From DAIDKA01 sp035503515 (GTDB taxonomy: Bacteria; Pseudomonadota; Gammaproteobacteria; Steroidobacterales; Steroidobacteraceae): a stretch of 64,000 bases of DNA. Positions 1-8,438 of the stretch are shown here, piece after piece. Where the stretch lies: positions 1 through 64,000 of the forward strand of contig DATJTJ010000036.1 in assembly GCA_035503515.1 (NCBI GenBank), given 5' to 3'. The position numbers and the translations under genes are program-made. Positions within the stretch are counted from its first letter, which is position 1, and every line of letters begins with the position of its first letter. The notes under the pieces are model-generated. The model searched no databases, had not been told where the DNA came from, and saw only the letters and a list, made by a program, of their open reading frames with translations.

Positions 1-2
1 GC

Positions 3-2174
3 CTGCCGTCCTTTGCCGGAGTGCTCGACCAGCAGCTGCTGGGTGGCGTCAAGGGCGGTCCCATGCGCCCGCTGGAGCAGCTGTCACGCCCGAACCGCGA
101 ATCGGTCGACGACACGCTGCGGGTGATGAGCATCGCCTTCTCCTATCTGGACGGTGCGGCGAGCGTCGACGCCTTCCTGGCCGGGCGTGGCAACCCGGCC
201 TATGCCTACCTGCTGTACTCACGGCTCGGCGACCTGTACGTGGACAAGCAGCGCTACCAGGATGCCGCCGATGCCTACCGGGCCTTCGTCAAGCGCGATC
301 CCGACAATGTGCATGCGCCGGACCTGGCGATGCAGGCCATCCAGGCCTACACCAAGGGCGGCTTCACCAATCTCGTGATCGACGGCAAGCGCGAGTACGT
401 CGAGCACTACGACTTCCCGCAGCCGTTCTGGAAGAACCGGGCCCATGGGGATTTCCCTGAGGTGGTCAAGGAGCTCAAGACCAATCTCAAGGATCTGGCC
501 ACGTTCTATCACGCGGCGGCGCAGAAATCGAAGCTGCCGGCCGACTACGCCCAGGCCGCGCACTGGTACCGCGGCTACCTCGCATCCTTCCCGGACGCGC
601 CGGATTCGGCAGCCAACAACTACCTGCTCGCCGATGCCCTGTTCGAGAGCCATCAGTATCCGGAGGCTGCGACCGAATACGAGCACACGGCGTACGGCTA
701 TCCGAAGGACGCGAAGTCGGCGGCCGCGGGCTATGCGGCCATGGTCGCCTACCAGAAGGGCGAGGAGGGCCTCACGGGCGAGGCGCGCACCGCCTGGCAC
801 GCCCGCGCCATCGACGCCGACATCAAGTTCGCGCAGACTTTCCCCGAGCACCCCGAAAGCAGTGGCGTGCTGACGCGGGCGGCGGAGGACATCTTCGCGG
901 CCCACGACCTGCCGCGCGCCATCCAGGTGTCGAAGCTGCTGCTGGCGCGCACGCCGCCGGTGGACGAGGCGCAGCAGCGCATCGCCTGGAACATCATCGG
1001 CCAGTCCCAGTACGACCTCGGCGCGTTCCCGGATGCGGAGGCCGCCTTCATCCAGGCCCGCAACCGCAGCCAGGGTCCGGATCCGGCCGAGGTGAAACTG
1101 CGGGCCGACCTCACCGAGCGCATCGCCGAGTCCGTGTACCGCCAGGGCGAGGCGCGGCGCAAGGCGGGCGACGAGAGCGGCGCGGTGGCGGATTTCCTGC
1201 GGGTCGGCAAGGTCGCGCCGGACTCGAAGATCGTCGGCACCTCGCAATACGACGCCGCGGCCGGCCTCATCAACCTGAAGCAATGGGACCAGGCCATCGC
1301 GGTCCTCGAGCCCTACCGCAGGCAGTTCCCGCACGCGCCGAACGCCGAGGACGTGAACCGCAAGCTGGCGGTGGCCTATGCCGAGGCCAATCGGCCGGCG
1401 GATGCGGCCGTGGAGTTCGAACACATCTCCACGAACCCCACCGAAGAGACCGCCGTGCGCCATGAGGCGCTGACGCGCGCCGCCGACCTGTACGGCAAAG
1501 CCGGCAACGACGCCAAGAGCGTCGCCATGCTGCAGCGCCTGGTCGCCGAGTATCCGACGCCGGTGCCCGAGGCCATCGAGGTGCGCGAGCGGCTGGCGCA
1601 GATGGCCGCCAGGGCCGGCGATACGGCGCGCGAACAGCAATGGCTGCGGGACATCGTCCATGCGGATGCGCAGGCGGGCGCGGCGCGCACCGAGCGCACG
1701 AAGTACCTCGCGGCGACCGCACAGCTGAAACTCGCCGCACCGCTGCGCGATGCCTTCCGCGACATCCGCCTGGCGCTGCCCCTGAAGAAGAGCCTGGTCG
1801 CCAAGCGCAGGTCGATGGAAGCGGCGCTCGCCGCCTACAAGGCCGCCGCGGACTACAACGTGGCCGAAGTCACCACCGCCGCCACCTATGAGACCGCGGA
1901 GCTGTACCGCAGGCTCGGCAAGGACGTGCAGAATTCCGAGCGGCCGCGGAACCTGAACAAGGACGAACTGGAGCAGTACAACTCGCTGCTCGACGATCAG
2001 GCCTTTCCCTTCGAGGAGCAGGCGATAAAGATCCACGAGGTGAACACCGCGCGCGCCCGCGACGGTGTCTACGATGAGTGGGTGAAGAAGAGCTATGCGG
2101 CGCTGGCCGAGCTCAGTCCCGGGCGGTATGGCAAGACGGAGCTCAGCCAGGATGTGGTCACTACGCTTGAATGA
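3..2174 (+). CDS. Large tetratricopeptide-repeat protein, 5'-truncated by the window edge
   Basis: The reading frame is open to the left edge, so the true start lies outside; the first possible internal start is GTG at 21. The visible part is over 720 residues, almost entirely helical, with repeated TPR-like units (for example LGDLYVDKQRYQDAADAYRA and NIIGQSQYDLGAFPDAEAAF). TPR arrays are protein-binding scaffolds. The signal peptide, if any, is not in view. The end overlaps the start of the next TPR gene by 23 bases, and the same strand continues into ExbB/ExbD/TonB-like genes, so I infer a scaffold of an envelope complex in or facing the periplasm. Exact function is unknown. Confidence 0.85.
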   Translation: MPSFAGVLDQQLLGGVKGGPMRPLEQLSRPNRESVDDTLRVMSIAFSYLDGAASVDAFLAGRGNPAYAYLLYSRLGDLYVDKQRYQDAADAYRAFVKRDPDNVHAPDLAMQAIQAYTKGGFTNLVIDGKREYVEHYDFPQPFWKNRAHGDFPEVVKELKTNLKDLATFYHAAAQKSKLPADYAQAAHWYRGYLASFPDAPDSAANNYLLADALFESHQYPEAATEYEHTAYGYPKDAKSAAAGYAAMVAYQKGEEGLTGEARTAWHARAIDADIKFAQTFPEHPESSGVLTRAAEDIFAAHDLPRAIQVSKLLLARTPPVDEAQQRIAWNIIGQSQYDLGAFPDAEAAFIQARNRSQGPDPAEVKLRADLTERIAESVYRQGEARRKAGDESGAVADFLRVGKVAPDSKIVGTSQYDAAAGLINLKQWDQAIAVLEPYRRQFPHAPNAEDVNRKLAVAYAEANRPADAAVEFEHISTNPTEETAVRHEALTRAADLYGKAGNDAKSVAMLQRLVAEYPTPVPEAIEVRERLAQMAARAGDTAREQQWLRDIVHADAQAGAARTERTKYLAATAQLKLAAPLRDAFRDIRLALPLKKSLVAKRRSMEAALAAYKAAADYNVAEVTTAATYETAELYRRLGKDVQNSERPRNLNKDELEQYNSLLDDQAFPFEEQAIKIHEVNTARARDGVYDEWVKKSYAALAELSPGRYGKTELSQDVVTTLE

Positions 2175-2853
2175 AATCGGCGTGCTGATGGCGGCGGGGC
2201 TGCTGGAGGCCGCCTGCAGTTCCTCGCCCGCGCCCCGCGCCGCCGATGCGCCGCCGGCCATGACCCCGGTCGCGGCCCCGGCTCCCGCGGCCGGGGCGTC
2301 GGCGCCTGTGGCACTGCCGCAGCCGTCGCTGCCGCCACCCCCGCCGCGGGCGACGGCGGACTTTGGGCGCGCGGTGGCACTGGTGCGTGCCGGCAAGGAC
2401 GAGGAGGCGGAGCTGCAGTTCCAGCAGCTCGCCACGGGCTACCCGCAGTATCCGGGGGCCCTGGTCAACCTCGGCCTGCTGTATCGCAAGCACGGCGACC
2501 TCGCCAAATCGGAGACCGCGCTGCAGGCGGCGGTGCAGCGCGATCCGCACGATGCCGAGGCCTTCACCGAACTGGGCGTGACGCTGCGCCTGGACGGCAA
2601 ATTCCACCAGGCGGCGGATGCCTACAACCAGGCGATCGCCTCGCGGCCGGACTTCGCGCCCGCCTACCGCAACCTGGCGATCGTGCTCGATCTGTACCTG
2701 GGAGACACGGCCGGCGCCCTGACGGCGATGGAGCACTACCAGTCGCTGGCGCCGAATGACAAGGCCGTGGTCGGATGGATCGCGGATCTCAAACAACGCG
2801 CCGGCAAGAACGCGGCGCCACCCGCGCCGCAGAAGGCTGGAGGCTCGACATGA
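2152..2853 (+). CDS. TPR lipoprotein
   Basis: This predicted 233-residue protein begins at ATG 2152, inside the end of the preceding gene. That start was chosen because it gives a lipoprotein signal: a short hydrophobic stretch ending LLEAAC, with the lipidation Cys at residue 22. A Pro/Ala-rich linker of about 45 residues follows, then about four TPR units (for instance ALVNLGLLYRKHGDLAKSET and AFTELGVTLRLDGKFHQAAD). An outer-membrane-anchored TPR protein beside ExbB/ExbD genes recalls the assembly lipoproteins of Tol-Pal and gliding systems, but this analogy is inference. Its stop overlaps the next start as ATGA. Confidence 0.85.
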   Translation: MWSLRLNEIGVLMAAGLLEAACSSSPAPRAADAPPAMTPVAAPAPAAGASAPVALPQPSLPPPPPRATADFGRAVALVRAGKDEEAELQFQQLATGYPQYPGALVNLGLLYRKHGDLAKSETALQAAVQRDPHDAEAFTELGVTLRLDGKFHQAADAYNQAIASRPDFAPAYRNLAIVLDLYLGDTAGALTAMEHYQSLAPNDKAVVGWIADLKQRAGKNAAPPAPQKAGGST

Positions 2854-3335
2854 GAGCACTGAGTGTGATGGTCATTTCACTGGTCTGCACCCTGCCGGCG
2901 TATGGCCAGGCAAAGGACCCGGACGATCTGCAGCCCCGCGTGAACACCTCCGATACCGCGGCCCGCGCCTCGACGGCAGCCCCGGCCGCGGCCCAACCGG
3001 GGAGCAGCGCCCCCGCAGCCCAGGCGCGCACGGCCGCGAAGGCCGCTGCGCCGGCGGCCGGCAAGGTTGCCAAGGCAGGCAAGGCCATGGACCGGATCGA
3101 ACTGGATACCACGGACATCACCGGCAACAAGGAGCTGCCCAAGGTCATGTACGTGGTGCCCTGGAAGCGTGCGGACCTGGGCGATCTGACCGGCAAGCCG
3201 GCGAACAGCCTGGTCGATGAAGTCCTGCAGCCCGTGGACCGTGACGTTTTCAACCGCGAGGAGCGGTACTACCACACAGTTGCACCGCAGAAGGGCGCCC
3301 CGGAGGCCCCTGCGGCAGCGCCGGCGGCACATTGA
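2850..3335 (+). CDS. Small secreted Ala-rich protein of unknown function
   Basis: The start at ATG 2850 overlaps the preceding stop (ATGA). The 161-residue product has a signal peptide ending near AYGQA, then an Ala/Pro-rich low-complexity stretch (residues about 30-75), then a compact non-repetitive core of about 65 residues that begins near MDRIELDTTDITGNKELPK and contains VVPWKRADLGDL. A second Ala/Pro tail closes it. I do not recognise a family. Its place between the TPR lipoprotein and the proton-channel genes suggests a periplasmic part of the same complex. Confidence 0.75.
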   Translation: MRALSVMVISLVCTLPAYGQAKDPDDLQPRVNTSDTAARASTAAPAAAQPGSSAPAAQARTAAKAAAPAAGKVAKAGKAMDRIELDTTDITGNKELPKVMYVVPWKRADLGDLTGKPANSLVDEVLQPVDRDVFNREERYYHTVAPQKGAPEAPAAAPAAH

Positions 3336-3450
3336 GGGTAGCCCTGAGGGGCGAGCCGCGCGGGATGAGAATTAGGTCGTAGCATTTTGCTGTTATGTCA
3401 TTAAGTTGGGGCAGTTTGTCGGGATCCGACTGCTGCTTTGGGAGTAGCTG

Positions 3451-4110
3451 ATGAATATTTGGGATGGTCTGGTCAGGTTTTTCCAGGGCGGCGGAAACTT
3501 CATGTTCCCGATCGCCGTGGTGCTCGTGGTCGGCTTGGCGATCGCCATCGAGCGCTACATTTATCTGGTGCGCGTCTCGACGCGCAACCGGCAGCTGTGG
3601 AATGAGATCGTGCCCATGCTGTCGCAGGGCAATTTCCGGCAGGTGGTGCAGATCACCTCCAAGAATGAGTCCGCGATCGCGCAGATCCTCAACTACGGCC
3701 TGGCGCGCATCCAGGCCGCGCGGCGCCGGGATGACATCGAAAAGGCCATGGAGGAGAGCCTCATGGAAGTGGTGCCGCGCCTGGAGAAGCGCACCCATTA
3801 CCTCGCGACCTTCGCCAATCTCGCAACGCTGCTGGGACTGCTGGGAACCGTCATGGGCCTCATCAACGCCTTCCATGCCGTGGCCACGGTGAACCCGGCC
3901 GAGAAGGCCAACCTGCTGTCGGCGAGCATTTCGGTCGCCATGAACTGCACGGCGTTCGGCCTGATGACGGCGGTGCCGCTGCTGTTCATCCATGCGTTCC
4001 TGCAGACCAAGACCACCGAGCTCATCGACAGCCTGGAGATGGCCTCGGTGAAGTTCCTGAATGCCGTCACCGAGCGTCGCCCCGAGGCGCCGGCTCCGGC
4101 CGCGGCCTGA
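3451..4110 (+). CDS. MotA/TolQ/ExbB-family proton channel subunit
   Basis: This 219-residue inner-membrane protein has the three-helix ExbB/TolQ layout: one N-terminal membrane segment (about residues 16-40), a long cytoplasmic region, and two C-terminal segments. The family signature GLLGTVMGLINAF lies in the second segment. Such subunits form the stator pentamer that uses the proton gradient with an ExbD/TolR dimer. The ATG follows a GGGAG site. A 115-base gap with an AT-rich patch (about 3375-3410) precedes it, so a promoter here is possible. Two ExbD-like genes follow directly. Confidence 0.93.
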   Translation: MNIWDGLVRFFQGGGNFMFPIAVVLVVGLAIAIERYIYLVRVSTRNRQLWNEIVPMLSQGNFRQVVQITSKNESAIAQILNYGLARIQAARRRDDIEKAMEESLMEVVPRLEKRTHYLATFANLATLLGLLGTVMGLINAFHAVATVNPAEKANLLSASISVAMNCTAFGLMTAVPLLFIHAFLQTKTTELIDSLEMASVKFLNAVTERRPEAPAPAAA

Positions 4111-4127
4111 CGGACGACTGATCGCCC

Positions 4128-4628
4128 ATGCGCCGTTCATACGATGCCAGGAAGCTTGCGCGCCGCAATCGGCGGCCCGCCGAGTTGCTGCTGGTTCCGA
4201 TGATCGACATCTTCACCGTGCTGGTGACGTTCCTGCTGATGACCGCCGTGTTCTCCCGCACGGTGGTCCTGCAGCTGGATCTGCCGACGGCATCCTCGCA
4301 GATGCCGGACCTGCCCAAGGATCTGCAGCTGGAGGTGCTGGTGCGCCACAACCTGCTCGAGGTGGCCGATCGCAACAGCGGACCGCTCAAGGACCTGCCG
4401 AACACCGCGCAGGGCTACGACTTCGATGGTCTGACCGAGTTCCTGAAGATGGTGAAGGCGAAATTCCCGCAGAAGACCGATGCCTCGGTGCTGCTCGAGA
4501 AGGACACGCCCTACGACATCCTGGTGCAGGTGATGGACCATGTGCGGGTGTTCGAGGCGACCAATGGCTTCTCGAGCACCCAGGCGGAGCTGTTCCCGAC
4601 CATTTCCGTGGGAGATGCCCCGCCATGA
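4128..4628 (+). CDS. ExbD/TolR-family protein 1
   Basis: A 166-residue protein with a short basic cytoplasmic N-terminus, one membrane segment (about residues 20-42) and a periplasmic domain. The membrane segment carries the family's essential acidic residue in LLVPMIDIFTVLVTFLL (Asp27). It should couple proton flow through the ExbB-like channel to movement of periplasmic partners. It starts 17 bases after the channel gene and overlaps the second ExbD gene by ATGA. Its periplasmic domain differs clearly in sequence from that of the neighbour, so the two are not a recent duplication. Confidence 0.93.
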   Translation: MRRSYDARKLARRNRRPAELLLVPMIDIFTVLVTFLLMTAVFSRTVVLQLDLPTASSQMPDLPKDLQLEVLVRHNLLEVADRNSGPLKDLPNTAQGYDFDGLTEFLKMVKAKFPQKTDASVLLEKDTPYDILVQVMDHVRVFEATNGFSSTQAELFPTISVGDAPP

Positions 4629-5146
4629 TGTCCAATCGCGCGCGGCGCATGGCCGTGCACCATCAGCGCCACCGGGCGGGGTTCGAGCTGAACCTCATTC
4701 CGCTCATCGACATCCTCTCGGTGATGGTGTCGTTCCTGCTGGTCTACTCGACCGAAGTGGAGGTCATCCAGAACAGCAAGGGGATCGAGATCCCGCAGTC
4801 GATTTCCGAGACCGCCCCGAATCACTCGGTCGTGGTCATGATCACCAAGACCGACCTGTTCGTGCAGGGCGAGTTCATCGAATCCGTGCGCGACGTGCAG
4901 GCGGATCCGGCGGCAACGGTTGCGCGGCTGGATGCGGCCCTGAAGCGGCCGCTGCTGGTGGGCAGGGACATCTCCGAGGCCTCGCTCGCGGCGCGCGAGA
5001 TCACCATCATGGCGGACAAGTCGCTGCCCTACGAGGTGCTGAAGAAGGTGATGGCGACCTGCACCGATGCGGACTACGGCAAGATCTCCCTCGCCGTGCT
5101 GCAGAAGGAAAAGCCCGTGTCCCTTACTCAGAGCCCGGCGGCATAG
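4625..5146 (+). CDS. ExbD/TolR-family protein 2
   Basis: The start is ATG 4625, which overlaps the preceding stop by four bases; the frame is also open upstream but that is the shadow of the neighbour. The 173-residue product has one membrane segment with the conserved acidic residue in LIPLIDILSVMVSFLLV (Asp29), then a periplasmic domain ending AVLQKEKPVSLTQSPAA. Two different ExbD-type proteins beside one ExbB suggest a heteromeric stator, as in the gliding-type AglR/AglQ/AglS sets; this parallel is inference. Confidence 0.92.
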   Translation: MMSNRARRMAVHHQRHRAGFELNLIPLIDILSVMVSFLLVYSTEVEVIQNSKGIEIPQSISETAPNHSVVVMITKTDLFVQGEFIESVRDVQADPAATVARLDAALKRPLLVGRDISEASLAAREITIMADKSLPYEVLKKVMATCTDADYGKISLAVLQKEKPVSLTQSPAA

Positions 5147-5154
5147 GGCGACAC

Positions 5155-6075
5155 ATGCTGGCACCCTTCTACCGAAGTTACGAACTGGCCTGGGAGGACG
5201 ACGAGGAGTCGCAGGCCCGCTTCCGGCGCATCCTGCGCGTCGCCCTCGTCCTGCTGGTGGGCTTCGCGATCCTGATCGCGCTGCTGCCGGCGCCACGCAC
5301 GCCGCCCGGCGCGGCGACCGTGCCACCACAGCTGGCGCGGGTCATGATCCAGGAGCAGCCCAAACCACCGCCGCCACCGCCGCCGCCGCCCAAGCCCGAA
5401 GTGAAGCCGGTGCCGCAGGTGAAGCCGGTGCCCACCCCGCCGGTGGACAAGGTGGCCCAGGCGCGGCGCAAGGCGGAACAGGCGGGTATCGAGCAGTTCA
5501 AGGACCAGCTCGCGGATCTGCGCGAGAAGACCCCGATCGAGGAGGGGCAGACCAAGAACCTCACGGGCGCCGTCGGCGCGGACTCCCATGCCGAGCGCTC
5601 GCTGATCACCTCCAAAGTGGGGTCCGCCAGCAGCGGCATCACCTCCACCAGCAGCAGGGGGTTCGGCACCGGCGCCGGTTCACTGACCGGCCACGAGACG
5701 GCCACGGTCACCTCGGCCATCGCGCATTCGGGCCTGAACGACCGCGGTGCGACACGGACCGGCAGCAGCGGCAAGGCCGCCCGCAGCCGCGAGGAAATCG
5801 AGCTGGTGTTCGACAGGAACAAGGGCGCCATCTACACCCTCTACGCCCGGGCGCTGCGGGAGCATCCGGAGCTGCAGGGCAAACTGGTGCTGGAATTCAC
5901 GATCGCCCCGTCCGGGGAGGTCACCATGTGCCGGGTCCTGTCCTCGGAGTTGCACAACGAGGAACTTGAAAGCAAGATTGTCGCGCGCGTGAAGTCTTTC
6001 CGCTTCGAGGCCAAGGACGTGGAAACGATCACTACGACCAAACCCATAGACTTCTTCCCTGCCCAGGGGACCTGA
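5155..6075 (+). CDS. TonB-like energy transducer with AgmX/PglI-type C-terminal domain
   Basis: The 306-residue product starts at ATG 5155, 8 bases after the ExbD gene. It has a cytoplasmic N-terminus rich in Asp/Glu, one membrane anchor (about residues 27-45), a Pro/Lys-rich periplasmic spacer (PKPPPPPPPPPKPEVKPVP) as in TonB and TolA, a Ser/Gly/Thr-rich middle, and a C-terminal domain (about residues 208-306) of the kind annotated as AgmX/PglI C-terminal: EEIELVFDRNKGAIYTLY, then LVLEFTIAPSGEV. It should be the moving rod driven by the ExbB/ExbD stator. The target at the outer membrane is not known. Confidence 0.85.
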   Translation: MLAPFYRSYELAWEDDEESQARFRRILRVALVLLVGFAILIALLPAPRTPPGAATVPPQLARVMIQEQPKPPPPPPPPPKPEVKPVPQVKPVPTPPVDKVAQARRKAEQAGIEQFKDQLADLREKTPIEEGQTKNLTGAVGADSHAERSLITSKVGSASSGITSTSSRGFGTGAGSLTGHETATVTSAIAHSGLNDRGATRTGSSGKAARSREEIELVFDRNKGAIYTLYARALREHPELQGKLVLEFTIAPSGEVTMCRVLSSELHNEELESKIVARVKSFRFEAKDVETITTTKPIDFFPAQGT

Positions 6076-6080
6076 CCGCG

Positions 6081-6440
6081 ATGAACCTGCAGTCCGAGAT
6101 CGAGTACTTCAGCGAGCTGCGGCTGGTGGACAAGGCGCGGCTCCTGAACCTGTTCCTGCACGAGCTCGCGGAGGAGGCCCGCACCACCTACGGTCCGGGC
6201 AGCGAGCAGGTGATCGATACCGCGCACCTGCGCTTCGTGAATGAACTCGTGCATCGCCTCACCCGGGTCATCGAGCAGCTGATGGCCGAGGATGCCGCCC
6301 GGCCCCCGGATGACATCGTGCTGCGGATGCTGTTGTCCACGCGCGCCGACAAGGTGGCGGAGCGGCTGGTGTTCAACGCCTACAAGCGTGCGATCCAGGG
6401 TTTCGAGAGCTTCGATACCACGGTGCTGATGAACAACTAG
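6081..6440 (+). CDS. Small helical protein of unknown function
   Basis: The 119-residue product begins 5 bases after the TonB-like gene and has no signal peptide or membrane segment. It looks wholly helical, with a motif HRLTRVIEQL near the middle. The charged, cytoplasmic character and the tight spacing suggest a cytosolic accessory of the upstream energised system, but I do not recognise the family. The next gene, an antiporter, starts 21 bases on, so it may be read on the same transcript. Confidence 0.75.
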   Translation: MNLQSEIEYFSELRLVDKARLLNLFLHELAEEARTTYGPGSEQVIDTAHLRFVNELVHRLTRVIEQLMAEDAARPPDDIVLRMLLSTRADKVAERLVFNAYKRAIQGFESFDTTVLMNN

Positions 6441-6461
6441 GGCCGCAGGCTCGGGGGCGCG

Positions 6462-8438
6462 ATGATCGAACAGCCCCTTACCCAGGTCCTGATCATGCTG
6501 GCCGCCTCGGTGTTCGTGGTGGCGGTCGCCCGGCGCATCGGCTGGCCCTCGATCCTCGGCTACCTCGTCGTGGGCCTGGCGCTCGGGCCGCACGCGTTGC
6601 GGCTGATCACGCAGGCCGATATCACCAGCGACCTGGCCGACATCGGCGTCGCGTTCCTGCTGTTCACCCTGGGACTGGAGTTCTCGCTGCCGCGGATGAT
6701 GGCGGTCCGCCGCGAGGTGTTCGGGCTCGGGGCACTGCAGGTGTGCGCGACCATGGCGGTATTCGCCTGCATCGGCCGCGGACTCGGCCTGCCCTGGCTC
6801 ATCGGGTCGCTGGCGGGAGGCGCCCTGGCGATGAGTTCCACCGCCATCATCCTGCACACGCTGACCGATCGGGGCGAGATCAACCGCACCCACGGCCGCC
6901 TGTCCTTCAGCATGCTGCTGTTCCAGGACCTGGCCTTCGTGCCGCTGCTGGCGCTGGTCTCGGCGCTCGCCGCCCGGCGCACGGATTTTTCGGCCGGCGC
7001 CGTGGCCGCGGCGGTGGCCGGTGGCGCGGCGGCCATCGCCGCGGTGCTCGCGGCGGGGCGCTGGCTGCTGCGGCCGCTGTTCCACGAAATCGCGCACAGC
7101 CGCCTGCGGGAGCTGTTCACGCTGGCGGTGCTGCTGGTGGTGCTGGCATCGGCCTGGACGTCCTATCTCGCCGGGCTGTCGCTGGCGATGGGCGCCTTCC
7201 TCGCCGGCATGATGCTCGCCGAAACCGAGTACCGGCACCAGATCGAGAGCGTCATCCGGCCGTTCCGCGACATCCTGCTGGGGCTGTTCTTCATCAGCGT
7301 CGGCATGCTGCTGGATCTTTATCTGCTGGTGAGCGAGTTCGTGCTGATCTCGGCGTTGCTCGCCGGCTTCCTCGCCGTGAAGGCGACCGTGGCGGCGCTG
7401 GCGACACGATTGTACGAACGCTCGACCTTCAAGGCGGTGCGCACGGGCGTGGTCGTGTGCATCGGCGGCGAGTTCGGCGTGGCGCTGTTCACGCTGCTCC
7501 TGCGCAGCGGCACGATGCCGGTGCGGATCGCGCAGGCCCTGCTCGCGGCCGTGGTGCTGTCGATGATCGTCAGTCCCTTCATCCTCGCGCACAATGCCCG
7601 GATCGCGCGCTTCGTGCTGCGCGAGCGGCGGCCGGCGCCCCCCGGACTGGCCGGGGAGGGGCCGGCAGGCGCCATCGCCGAGCGTGAGCACGTGATCCTC
7701 TGCGGCTATGGACGGGTGGGGCAGAGCGTGGCGCGGGTCCTGGAATCGCAGGGCTTCGAATATGTCGCGCTGGATCTGGACCCGGCGCGGATCCGTGCGG
7801 CCCGGCAGGCCGGGGAGCCGGTGCTCTATGGCGATTCCGCGGACGAGGACATGCTCATCGGCGCCGGCGCCAATCACGCGACCGCGGTCGTCATCAGCTT
7901 CTCCAGTCCGGGGGTGGCCCTGGCGATCGTGCGCACCGTGCGGCGGCTGCGCGCCGACGTTCCGGTGCTGGTGCGGACGGTGGACGATTCGCGCACGGCG
8001 GAGCTGCTGGCGGCGGGCGCGACGCAGACCATCCCCGAAACGTTCGAGATGGGGCTGATCCTGGTCGCCGCGGCGCTGCGGACCCTGGCGGTGCCCGCGA
8101 CCGGGGTAGCGCAGGCCCTGGGCCAGGTGCGCGAGAACCGCTACGCACTGCTGCGCAACCTGCGGCCCCATACCGACTCGCCGCTGGTCCCGGACCTGCT
8201 GGGGCAGCGCGAGGAGGTCCGCACGGTGGTGATTCCGCCGGGCGCCTGGGCGGTCGGGCGCACGGTGGCGGAGGTCTGCGGCCGGGGCGCCGCGGTGGCC
8301 TTCACGGGGATCCGCCGACACGGGATACTGGGCAGCGCGCCCGAGAGCACCACGCGCCTGCGGGAGGGCGATATCGTCCTCATCCAGGGGCGGCCGGACG
8401 CCCTGGAGCATGCCGAGGGCGTGCTGCTCGCGGGCTAG
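6462..8438 (+). CDS. CPA2-family cation:proton antiporter with NAD-binding TrkA domain (KefB/KefC/YbaL type)
   Basis: This 658-residue protein has an N-terminal membrane domain of about 12-13 helices (residues 1-385), including FTLGLEFSLPRMM typical of CPA2 antiporters, then a TrkA-N/RCK nucleotide-binding domain from about residue 408 (ILCGYGRVGQSVARVL), and a TrkA-C domain from about 570. Relatives exchange potassium or sodium for protons and are gated by nucleotide or glutathione binding to the RCK domain. The ion is not decided by sequence alone. No KefF/KefG-like helper lies nearby. The 3' end overlaps the annotated 5' end of the PEP carboxylase gene. Confidence 0.93.
   Translation: MIEQPLTQVLIMLAASVFVVAVARRIGWPSILGYLVVGLALGPHALRLITQADITSDLADIGVAFLLFTLGLEFSLPRMMAVRREVFGLGALQVCATMAVFACIGRGLGLPWLIGSLAGGALAMSSTAIILHTLTDRGEINRTHGRLSFSMLLFQDLAFVPLLALVSALAARRTDFSAGAVAAAVAGGAAAIAAVLAAGRWLLRPLFHEIAHSRLRELFTLAVLLVVLASAWTSYLAGLSLAMGAFLAGMMLAETEYRHQIESVIRPFRDILLGLFFISVGMLLDLYLLVSEFVLISALLAGFLAVKATVAALATRLYERSTFKAVRTGVVVCIGGEFGVALFTLLLRSGTMPVRIAQALLAAVVLSMIVSPFILAHNARIARFVLRERRPAPPGLAGEGPAGAIAEREHVILCGYGRVGQSVARVLESQGFEYVALDLDPARIRAARQAGEPVLYGDSADEDMLIGAGANHATAVVISFSSPGVALAIVRTVRRLRADVPVLVRTVDDSRTAELLAAGATQTIPETFEMGLILVAAALRTLAVPATGVAQALGQVRENRYALLRNLRPHTDSPLVPDLLGQREEVRTVVIPPGAWAVGRTVAEVCGRGAAVAFTGIRRHGILGSAPESTTRLREGDIVLIQGRPDALEHAEGVLLAG

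Noticed and set aside
219..2435. Long open frame on the minus strand opposite the TPR gene
   Set aside because: High GC leaves few stops in the opposite frame; the product is Arg/Ala/Gly-rich without domains, while the plus strand encodes clear TPR proteins.
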